This document shows positions 11,876 through 18,395 of a stretch of 35,530 bases of DNA, piece after piece. Positions within the stretch are counted from its first letter, which is position 1; the number at the start of each line of letters is the position of its first letter. Under the pieces are notes generated by a model, which did not search any database, was not told the DNA's origin, and was given only the letters and a program-made list of their open reading frames with translations. This DNA is from Propionibacteriaceae bacterium (GTDB lineage: Bacteria > Actinomycetota > Actinomycetes > Propionibacteriales > Propionibacteriaceae). The translations under genes were made by a program, and so were the position numbers. The DNA lies in the NCBI GenBank assembly GCA_027492675.1, contig JAPUEI010000092.1, forward strand, positions 1-35,530, given 5' to 3'.

Positions 11876-12706
11876 TCAGCCGCGGGGGATGCTGAGGTAC
11901 GGCTGCTGCGTGCCGGTCAGCGCCGCCGTGTACTCACTGCGGATACCCAGCGCCGACATCGTCGCGGCGAGGGCCTTCACGGCCTCCGTCTCGTCCGCAG
12001 CCGTCTCGAGATGGACGATCCCCCGCTCGATGTCGGAGAACACCACGTGGTACTGGGTCGTACGGTGGGCCGTCAGCCACGCCGTGAACAGCGGCAGCGC
12101 GGAGCGCTCCTGGTGACTCAGGTGGTGGTCGGTCGCCAAGGACGACTGATCGGGGAACTTCCCGTACTGCGCACCCGCTCTCAGGGCGAACGACGTGGGC
12201 GGCGTGATGGTGAGGACGGGCGTCGCGACATCGACGAACGACACCAGGTCGGGAGCAGCCAGAGTGACGTTCAGGTCGAGGGCCCGGTCATCGAGGCCGC
12301 CGTCCGCTCCGGGCGCCTGGGCGAGAACCGTGACGAGGTCGGTGGCCCACGCCTGGTCCAGTGGCAGGTGAACGGTGACATGAGTCGGTCCGGGAAGGTT
12401 GACCGACACCCAGTCGAACCGGGTGTCCGGCAGCCCGAGCGAGCGCGCAAGCTCGAACAGCCGCACCAGCAGCCGCGCCTGGTCGACGAGGCTCAGACCG
12501 TCGGCGAGGGTGACCTCACCGCGCCAGATGGTGGTGTACGACCCGCTCGTCAGCGAGGCGGCGAGCGTGACCGAGGTGACGCCCTGCTCCTTGGCGTACG
12601 CGCTCTGGAGCTTCGCGACCTTGTCCGCGACCCCGGAGTCGACCCCTCCGCACGCGGACAGGGCAGCGACCAGCGCGGCCCCCAGCACGGCGCGCCGTCC
12701 GATCAC
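11876..12706 (-). CDS. Lipoprotein of unknown family, convergent with the lipase gene
   Basis: About 276 residues. The N-terminus IGRRAVLGAALVAALSAC has a twin arginine, a short hydrophobic core and a lipobox LSAC (Cys19), so the mature protein should be anchored on the outer face of the membrane, perhaps via Tat. The rest is soluble, with beta-strand-like repeats such as SVTLAASLTSGSYTTIWRGE and DLNVTLAAPDLVSFVDV, and no family I recognise. GTG 12706 is preferred over GTG 12709 because AGAGGGG lies about 7 nt upstream. Its stop codon is 3 bp from that of the lipase gene. Known type VII lipase toxins can be neutralised by lipoproteins, so an immunity role is conceivable, but the convergent orientation argues against a simple toxin-immunity operon. 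Confidence 0.75.
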   Translation of the reverse strand: MIGRRAVLGAALVAALSACGGVDSGVADKVAKLQSAYAKEQGVTSVTLAASLTSGSYTTIWRGEVTLADGLSLVDQARLLVRLFELARSLGLPDTRFDWVSVNLPGPTHVTVHLPLDQAWATDLVTVLAQAPGADGGLDDRALDLNVTLAAPDLVSFVDVATPVLTITPPTSFALRAGAQYGKFPDQSSLATDHHLSHQERSALPLFTAWLTAHRTTQYHVVFSDIERGIVHLETAADETEAVKALAATMSALGIRSEYTAALTGTQQPYLSIPRG

Positions 12707-12774
12707 CACGGGTCCCCTCTGTCGGTCGTCTCGACGATAGCGGTACGTACCGTCGCGGGTGTCGAGCCAGCGCG

Positions 12775-13881
12775 TCAGCCCGTGACGAGCACCAGCCCAA
12801 GGTCGTACGCGCTCGCGCGGTCGATCTGGTCGATCCGGCACGAGCGAGGGTCGCGGTCGGGCCGCCACCGTACGAAGGAGACGGCGTGCCGGAAGCGGTG
12901 GCCCTCGAGCTGGTCGAACGCCACCTCGACGACGAGGTCCGGCTGGAGCGGGACGAAGGACGCGTCCTTGCCCGCGGAGAAGCGCGACGGCGCCCCCTTC
13001 GACCGGGTCACCTCGCCTGCCTCGTCCTTGATGGTGAGCGGTTCCAGCTCGGCGACCAGCGCCTTCCGCATGACGTCGGGCAGGCTGACGATGCCGCCCA
13101 CGGGTAGCAGCGCGAGCCCGTCGGGAGAGTCGCTGTCGAAGCCCGGCCAGCCCTCGGGCGCCTCCCCGTACACCCCGACCAGCAGGCTGCCAACCCCCTC
13201 GCCGGACTTGTGGACGCGGTAGCCGTACACCACGACATCGGCGCTGCGGTGGTGCTTGATCTTGAGCATCGAGCGCTTGCCCTGCTGGTAGGTGCCGTCC
13301 AGCGGCTTCGCCACCACGCCATCCAGGCCCGCGCCTTCGAACGTCTCGAACCAGTTCTTGGCCACGGCGAGGTCATTCGTGAGGCGCGTGAGGTGTACGG
13401 GGTCACCGCTGCTCAGGTGGGCGAGCGCGCTCTCCAACCGGGCGCGGCGTTCGCGGAACGGCTGGTCGAGCAGGGACTCGCCGTCGATCGCGAGCAGGTC
13501 GAAGGCGACGATCTCGGCAGGGGTCTCGACCGCGAGCCGGTTGATCCGCGACTCGGCCGGGTGGATCCGCTGCGCCAGCGCCTCCCAGTCGAGCTTCTGC
13601 GACCCACGGTCTCCGGCTCGCACGACGATCTCCGCGTCGAGCACGATGCGCTCGGGAAGCAGCCTCCGTACGGCCTCGACCACCTCCGGGAAGTAGCGCG
13701 TCAGCGGCTTCTCGCCACGACTGCCCAGCTCGACCTCGTCGCCGTCACGGGCCACGATGCAGCGGAAGCCGTCCCACTTCGGTTCGTAGGCGTACGGGCC
13801 TCCCTTCCCGTCCGGATCCGGCACGTCGGGCACGGCCTTCGCGAGCATCGGCGACACGGGCCACGGGATCGGCAGCTGCAT
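12775..13881 (-). CDS. ligC: ATP-dependent DNA ligase, LigC type
   Basis: 368 residues. All nucleotidyltransferase motifs are visible: motif I EPKWDGFR with the adenylated Lys35, LGSRGEKPLTRYFPEV, motif III VLDAEIVV, motif IIIa IVAFDLLAIDG, motif IV LDGVVAKPLDGTYQQG and motif V MLKIKHHRSADVVV. A C-terminal OB-fold region ends near QPDLVVEVAFDQLEGHRFRH. The N-terminal MQLPIPWPVSPMLAK closely matches mycobacterial LigC. LigC seals nicks using ATP and acts with dedicated polymerases in repair-type synthesis. No Ku, polymerase or nuclease gene is adjacent, so it is a stand-alone gene here. The start is fixed by family alignment. Divergent from the Ca2+/H+ antiporter gene across about 60 bp. Confidence 0.95.
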   Translation of the reverse strand: MQLPIPWPVSPMLAKAVPDVPDPDGKGGPYAYEPKWDGFRCIVARDGDEVELGSRGEKPLTRYFPEVVEAVRRLLPERIVLDAEIVVRAGDRGSQKLDWEALAQRIHPAESRINRLAVETPAEIVAFDLLAIDGESLLDQPFRERRARLESALAHLSSGDPVHLTRLTNDLAVAKNWFETFEGAGLDGVVAKPLDGTYQQGKRSMLKIKHHRSADVVVYGYRVHKSGEGVGSLLVGVYGEAPEGWPGFDSDSPDGLALLPVGGIVSLPDVMRKALVAELEPLTIKDEAGEVTRSKGAPSRFSAGKDASFVPLQPDLVVEVAFDQLEGHRFRHAVSFVRWRPDRDPRSCRIDQIDRASAYDLGLVLVTG

Positions 13882-13944
13882 GCGGGCCAGTCAACCGCAG
13901 CGGGCAGACATTTCCGAGACCCTCCGGGTGGAAAGATGCTGGCC

Positions 13945-15033
13945 ATGGTCGACACCGCGCACCCACCCCTCATCGCCAGGATGTTCACCCGCTCGGACCT
14001 GGTGGTCCTGGGGCTGGCGGCGGGGCTCTCGGTTGCGGCCGGCCTCACCCACGCCGTCCCGAGCGGCGCGGTCCTGCCCTTCATCGCCTCCGCGGGCGCC
14101 GTCGCGGTCCTCGCATCCGTCGTCGGCCGCTCCGTCGAACAGCTCGGCGATCGCTTCGGGCCGGGCGCCACGGGCGCGCTGCAGTCCGCGCTCGGCAACC
14201 TGCCTGAGCTGTTCATCGCCCTGTTCGCGCTGCGGGCGGGACTGGTCACCGTCGTACAGTCCGCGCTCATCGGCTCGATCCTCGCGAACCTGCTGCTGGT
14301 CATGGGCATGGCGTTCGTCGTAGGAGGCATCAAGCACGGCCCCCAGAAGCTGGACTCGACGAGGGCCCGCGACATCGCCGTACTCATGGTCCTGTCCGTC
14401 GGCGCCATGGTCGTGCCGTCACTCGCCGCGCACATCCACACGCCGGCGGAGCCCCACGAGGGCGCGCTCTCGATCTTCGTGTCGGTGATCCTGCTGCTGC
14501 TGTTCGCGGTGACGCTGCCGGGGAGCCTGCGACGGACGAGCTCGGAGCCGGCCATCGAGACCGAGGCTCCCCGCTGGCCGCTCTGGCTGGCGATCGGGCT
14601 GCTCGCCGTGGCGGCCGTCGCCGCCGCCTTCGTCTCCGACTGGTTCGTCGCCGCGCTGCAGCCGGCCATGAACAGCCTCCACATCTCCGAGGCGTTCGCC
14701 GGTCTGGTCGTCGTCGCGATCGCCGGCAACGCGGTCGAGAACGTCGTCGGCGTGCAGCTCGCGGCCGCCGGCCGCAGCGAGTACGCGTTCAGTGTGATCA
14801 TCCAGTCGCCGCTGCAGATCGCGCTCGTGCTCGCGCCCGTCCTCGTCATCGCGTCGAACCTGCTCGGCTTCACGCCGTTGACCCTGGTGTTCCCGCCGAT
14901 GCTCGTCGCGGCCGTCTGCATCGCGGTGATCATGGCCGTCGTCATCACGCTCGACGGGGAGTCGACCTGGTCCGAGGGCGCAGCGATGCTGGGTCTGTAC
15001 GGGGTCATCGCCGCGGCCTTCTGGTGGGGCTGA
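13945..15033 (+). CDS. Ca2+/H+ antiporter, CAX/CaCA family
   Basis: About 362 residues and eleven hydrophobic spans. The two internal repeats carry the ion-binding motifs GNLPELFIALFALRAG and GNAVENVVGVQLA, and the first is followed by VVQSALIGSILANLLLVMG, typical of calcium/proton exchangers. An acidic-histidine linker (HIHTPAEPHEG) separates the halves. The protein should sit in the cytoplasmic membrane and export Ca2+ or a similar cation against protons. ATG 13945 is chosen because GGAAAG lies 9 nt upstream; ATG 13936 is also in frame. The stop codon is 1 bp before the second copy of the 74-bp palindrome. Confidence 0.9.
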   Translation: MVDTAHPPLIARMFTRSDLVVLGLAAGLSVAAGLTHAVPSGAVLPFIASAGAVAVLASVVGRSVEQLGDRFGPGATGALQSALGNLPELFIALFALRAGLVTVVQSALIGSILANLLLVMGMAFVVGGIKHGPQKLDSTRARDIAVLMVLSVGAMVVPSLAAHIHTPAEPHEGALSIFVSVILLLLFAVTLPGSLRRTSSEPAIETEAPRWPLWLAIGLLAVAAVAAAFVSDWFVAALQPAMNSLHISEAFAGLVVVAIAGNAVENVVGVQLAAAGRSEYAFSVIIQSPLQIALVLAPVLVIASNLLGFTPLTLVFPPMLVAAVCIAVIMAVVITLDGESTWSEGAAMLGLYGVIAAAFWWG

Positions 15034-15034
15034 T

Positions 15035-15108
15035 CCGCATTCACTGCCATATAGGTGCTCGCCGATTCGTATGCGTACCGGTGAGCACGTATGTGGCAGT
15101 GAATGCAG
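15035..15108. repeat. 74-bp imperfect palindrome, copy B
   Basis: This is the better-paired copy of the element at 7672-7745. The left arm GCATTCACTGCCATATAGG and the complement of the right arm (GCATTCACTGCCACATACG) differ at only two of these 19 positions, and pairing continues inward through GTGCTCGCC against its partner. Copies A and B differ at 17 positions, including two pairs of positions (10/65 and 35/40 of the element) where both sides of a base pair changed together. It begins 1 bp after the antiporter stop codon, so as RNA it could act as a 3' hairpin or terminator for that gene. Confidence 0.82.
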
Positions 15109-15167
15109 ACGCGTATGCGGGTCGTCAAGGTTGCGCGCGTGGTCGCCGGACGTGACCCAGCCGGTCG

Positions 15168-15173
15168 TACGTT
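15168..15173 (+). promoter_or_regulatory. -10 box TACGTT upstream of the small membrane protein gene
   Basis: TACGTTGTGCTCGT is identical to the sequence at 10023-10036. Here the coding start is 35 nt further downstream and has its own GAGGGG ribosome binding site, so this transcript would have a short leader. Confidence 0.4.
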
Positions 15174-15208
15174 GTGCTCGTCGGACGCGAGCAATGAGGG
15201 GTACGTAG

Positions 15209-15598
15209 ATGAACCGGATCAACCAGGCGCTGGAGAACTTCGGCGGCAAGATCACCAAGACCGTCGGGACGATGTGGTGCGCGATCGCGTTCGCCGTGCT
15301 CGCGCTCGTGTCCTTGCCGGGCGCGATGGCGACAGGGAACGTCGTGACGATCGTGTCCTGGATCGCGCAGACGTTCCTCCAGCTCGTGCTGTTGAGCGTG
15401 ATCATGGTCGGCCAGGACCTGCAGTCCCGCGCCATGGCTCAGCAGATCGCCGAGACCCACGAGAAGACGCTCGCCGAGTTCAAGCTCGCCCAGCTCGACC
15501 GGCGCCGCAACGCCGAGGAGCTGGCCGATCTGAAGGCGATCGCCAACGCCCTGCACGTCGAGCTCAAGCGCACCCGCCCGAGTACGGACAAGGGCTGA
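15209..15598 (+). CDS. Small two-span membrane protein with cytoplasmic coiled coil
   Basis: 129 residues. Two membrane segments, about residues 21-40 and 46-68, are followed by a charged, heptad-like helix (QQIAETHEKTLAEFKLAQLD, then RNAEELADLKAIANAL) that probably forms a coiled coil, and a short basic tail. The layout resembles small proteins annotated as low-affinity iron permease-like or DUF1003-like, but I cannot assign a family firmly. The ATG has GAGGGG 7 nt upstream. The gene appears monocistronic between the second palindrome copy and a strong terminator. Confidence 0.75.
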   Translation: MNRINQALENFGGKITKTVGTMWCAIAFAVLALVSLPGAMATGNVVTIVSWIAQTFLQLVLLSVIMVGQDLQSRAMAQQIAETHEKTLAEFKLAQLDRRRNAEELADLKAIANALHVELKRTRPSTDKG

Positions 15599-15603
15599 GA
15601 AAG

Positions 15604-15646
15604 CCCACGAGGAGTTGACCGACCCTGTCGGCCAACTCCTCGTGGG
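15604..15646 (+). terminator. Strong 20-bp stem terminator hairpin
   Basis: The left arm is CCCACGAGGAGTTGACCGAC and the right arm its complement with a single mismatch, closing on a 3-nt loop (CCT). It starts 6 nt after the stop codon of the small membrane protein. No T-tract follows. It could also serve the convergent LppU-like gene, because the stem is symmetric. Confidence 0.82.
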
Positions 15647-15715
15647 ATCTGACTCGGGATCACTGAAGGGCCGGCGACGCCGAAAGGCGGCTGACCCCCA
15701 GGGACCCGAGTGGTG

Positions 15716-16423
15716 CTAAGAGACCTTCGTCAAGCAGATGAGCCGGTTGCGGGTCGTGTTGGGCACGGTGTACTCGGTCATGTCCGGGCACTCGTTCTCG
15801 TCGGCGGTGTCGGTTCTCACGAGGACCACCTTGTAGGTGCCCGGGGCGCAGGCACCCTTCGTGCCCACCGACGACGCCGTGCCCGGCTTGACGCAGTCAC
15901 CCTGCGACACGTTGTAGTACAAGCACAGCTTGGTGGACGAGCCCCGGTAGGTCTCGGTGTAGGAGCTCTCCGACTCGTCGCACTTCGTGTCGACTGCCGT
16001 CACCTGGTAGACGGCGTTGGCGTCGGTGCAGCTGACCTTCTTCACGTTCGGGTCGGACTTGGAGCCCGTAGCCACGACGCAGTCGCCGGCCTTCATCGCA
16101 CCCACGCCGGTGAACTTCCAGACCAGGAAGCCACCGAAGGCCAGGACCACGACCAGCGCGACGCCGATGAGGCGCCGCACGAGCATGCCGCCGGCCGCCT
16201 TGGCGCCGATCGCCAGCTTCGACCCCGCGGTCGGAGCAGCGGCCTGGTACGCCGTCGGCACGGTCGGTCCCTGCCCGTACGGGTTCTGCGGCTGACCCTG
16301 TGCGTACGGGTTCTGCGGCTGACCTTGCGGCCCCTGCGGCACCGGGTTCTGCGGTTGACCGCCAAACGGAATCTGCCCGTCCTGCGGCGGTGTCGGACCG
16401 TTCTGGCCGTACGGATCAGTCAT
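15716..16423 (-). CDS. LppU-like membrane-anchored protein with Pro/Gln-rich N-terminus
   Basis: 235 residues. The cytoplasmic N-terminal 60 residues are Gly/Pro/Gln/Asn-rich with repeated QPQNP(Y/V) units. One membrane span follows at about residues 85-104 (LIGVALVVVLAFGGFLVWKF). The outer domain of about 130 residues has eight cysteines arranged as two similar halves, each opening with a GDCV motif (AGDCVVATG and QGDCVKPGT), the pattern of LppU/SCO3897-type domains. Disulfide bonds outside the cell are likely. The ATG is preceded by AGGAGG with 8 nt spacing, a strong site. The function is unknown. It is divergent from the HSP90-family gene. Confidence 0.8.
   Translation of the reverse strand: MTDPYGQNGPTPPQDGQIPFGGQPQNPVPQGPQGQPQNPYAQGQPQNPYGQGPTVPTAYQAAAPTAGSKLAIGAKAAGGMLVRRLIGVALVVVLAFGGFLVWKFTGVGAMKAGDCVVATGSKSDPNVKKVSCTDANAVYQVTAVDTKCDESESSYTETYRGSSTKLCLYYNVSQGDCVKPGTASSVGTKGACAPGTYKVVLVRTDTADENECPDMTEYTVPNTTRNRLICLTKVS
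16277..16360 (-). repeat. Short coding repeat encoding QPQNP units
   Basis: GGTTCTGCGGCTGACC occurs in tandem at a 27-bp period (starting near 16282 and 16309), with a third, slightly diverged copy near 16345. Within the LppU-like gene it encodes successive QPQNPY/V units, so copy number could vary by slippage without breaking the frame. Confidence 0.7.
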
Positions 16424-16555
16424 CTCTCGTCCTCCTACGAAAGTCGTGCCCCCAAGGTGGGTCCCCGCCCACCGAGCGAAACGTAACGCACCAGGCGGTC
16501 ACCCTGCCCCGCGCGAAGGTCCCAATCGCAGTACGTCCGGCTCCCGAAAGCCCCC

Positions 16556-16561
16556 TACCCT
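16556..16561 (+). promoter_or_regulatory. Possible -10 box TACCCT of the HSP90/TPR operon
   Basis: TACCCT ends 10 nt before the ATG at 16572, which has no Shine-Dalgarno sequence, so a leaderless or nearly leaderless transcript is possible. The flanking 148-bp divergent region shows no other strong signal, and no heat-shock operator such as CIRCE or HAIR was recognised. Confidence 0.35.
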
Positions 16562-16571
16562 GGATCCTGCG

Positions 16572-18395
16572 ATGACGGACAACACTCGGGACACGTTCCA
16601 GGTCGACCTGCGGGGGCTGGTCGACCTGTTGAGTCACCACCTGTACAGCTCGCCCAAGGTGTACGTGCGGGAGCTGCTCCAGAACGGCATCGACGCCGTC
16701 ACGCAGCGGGGCGCTCACGACGACCGGCCCGCGATCCTGCTCACGGGCTCCGACCGGTCCGCCGACGGGCGCATGCACTGCTTCGACTCCGGGATCGGGC
16801 TCGACACCGACGACGTCCGCACCTTTCTGGCCACCATCGGCCGCTCCTCCAAGCGCGACGAGCTCGGCTTCACGCGCTCCGACCTGCTCGGCCAGTTCGG
16901 CATCGGCCTGCTGAGCGCGTTCCTGGTCACAGACGAGATCGAGGTGCTGACCCGCAAGGGCGACGGGCCGATCGTGCGCTGGCGTGGGCGTGGGGACGGC
17001 TCGTACGTGACGGAGGAGTCCGCGCCGGAGGCGAGCGACCCCCGGACGGCGTGGCTGGCACAGGGCCCGGGCACCTGTGTGTCGCTGACCCCTCGTCGGG
17101 GAGCCGAGGAGTGGCTGACCGGGGACCGGGTGTCGGCGCTCGCGCAGCAGTTCGGACGGTTCCTGCCGCACCGGGTGGAGGCGGTGACCGCGACCGACAC
17201 GTTCCAGATCGCACCGCTCACTCCGCCGTGGCTCATCGAGGATCCGGCGCGGCGGCGCGATGCCGTACAGCAGCTCGGGAACACCGAGTTGGGGGTGCCG
17301 GCGTTCGCGACCGTACCCGTGCACGTCCCGGCGGCCGGCCTGTCCGGCGTCGCGCTGATCCTCGGCAACCCCACGCACACCGGGCGCCGACCCGGCAGCC
17401 GGGTCTACCTCAAGGGCATGCTGCTCGGCGACGAGATGGCCGGGCTCCTCCCCGAGTGGGCCTTCTTCGTACGTCTCGTCTGCGACACCACGATGCTCCG
17501 GCCGACCGCGAGCCGGGAGGCGTTGTACGACGACGACCTGCTCGCCGACACCCGCGCGGCCCTCGGCGAACAGCTCCGACGCTGGCTGAGCCGGCTCGCC
17601 GCGACCGAGCCGGGCCGCATGAACGACTTCCTGAGCGTCCACCACGTCGCCGCGAAGGCGATGGCGCTGGCCGACGACGAGCTGTACCGCATCCTCGTAC
17701 CCCTGCTGCCCTTCCAGACCAACGACGGTGAGGTGACGCTGCCGGAGCTGCTCACGCGCACCGACACGATCTACGTCACCCGCACCAACGACGACTTCCA
17801 CCAGATCGCGCAGGTCGCGGCCGGACAAGGGATGTCGGTGGTCAACGGCGGCTACGTGTACGAGCACGACCTGCTCGTACGGGCGCCGGAGGCTCTCCCC
17901 GGCGCGCACGTCGTGACGGTGACGCCCGACGACCTCGACGCCCACATCCGTACCGTCGACTCGGCTCGCACGTCCGAGGTGGCCTGGCACCTCGACCAGA
18001 TGCGCCACGCGCTCGACCGGCTGGACGTCGACCTCGAGCTGCGCGGCTTCTCGCCGCCCTCGGTGCCCGCGCTGTACCTCGACCCCGCCACCGCGCAGGA
18101 GCGCCGCGAGCGCCGTGCCGTCGCCGAGACCGCCGACGACACCTGGGCCGCGATCCTCGGCGCGTTCGACGACGGCGGCAGCTCGCGTGCGCGGTTGCTG
18201 CTCAACGACGACAACCTCACGGTCCGGCGGCTGCTCACCGTGCGAGACCCGGGGCTGGCGGCGATGGGGGTCGAGTCGCTGTACGCGCGGGCCCTGCTCA
18301 TGGGCCACCACCGGCTGCGGCCCGCCGACCTCGCCGCGCTGGACCGCTCGTTCCTCGGGTTGCTCGACCGGGCGATCGGTGACACGCATGCCTGA
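16572..18395 (+). CDS. HSP90-family (HtpG-like) molecular chaperone ATPase
   Basis: 607 residues. The N-terminal GHKL ATPase has YVRELLQNGIDAV with Glu34, Asn38 and Asp41 in the positions used by HtpG, then FDSGIGL (residues 71-77, canonical DNGIGM) and GQFGIGLLSAFLV (107-119). The middle domain keeps the catalytic-loop signature SREAL with Arg315. The remaining part is shorter and more divergent than in E. coli HtpG, there is no charged linker, and the C-terminus (AIGDTHA) lacks an MEEVD-like tail. It belongs to the short actinobacterial HSP90-family group and should be a cytoplasmic ATP-driven chaperone. Its last 8 bp overlap the next gene, a large TPR-like protein, suggesting fixed stoichiometry. 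Confidence 0.92.
   Translation: MTDNTRDTFQVDLRGLVDLLSHHLYSSPKVYVRELLQNGIDAVTQRGAHDDRPAILLTGSDRSADGRMHCFDSGIGLDTDDVRTFLATIGRSSKRDELGFTRSDLLGQFGIGLLSAFLVTDEIEVLTRKGDGPIVRWRGRGDGSYVTEESAPEASDPRTAWLAQGPGTCVSLTPRRGAEEWLTGDRVSALAQQFGRFLPHRVEAVTATDTFQIAPLTPPWLIEDPARRRDAVQQLGNTELGVPAFATVPVHVPAAGLSGVALILGNPTHTGRRPGSRVYLKGMLLGDEMAGLLPEWAFFVRLVCDTTMLRPTASREALYDDDLLADTRAALGEQLRRWLSRLAATEPGRMNDFLSVHHVAAKAMALADDELYRILVPLLPFQTNDGEVTLPELLTRTDTIYVTRTNDDFHQIAQVAAGQGMSVVNGGYVYEHDLLVRAPEALPGAHVVTVTPDDLDAHIRTVDSARTSEVAWHLDQMRHALDRLDVDLELRGFSPPSVPALYLDPATAQERRERRAVAETADDTWAAILGAFDDGGSSRARLLLNDDNLTVRRLLTVRDPGLAAMGVESLYARALLMGHHRLRPADLAALDRSFLGLLDRAIGDTHA

Noticed and set aside
13701..15194. Open reading frame of 497 codons on the minus strand over the antiporter gene
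   Set aside because: It is Ser/Thr/Arg-rich and has no family signature; the plus-strand frame has CAX motifs and membrane spans.
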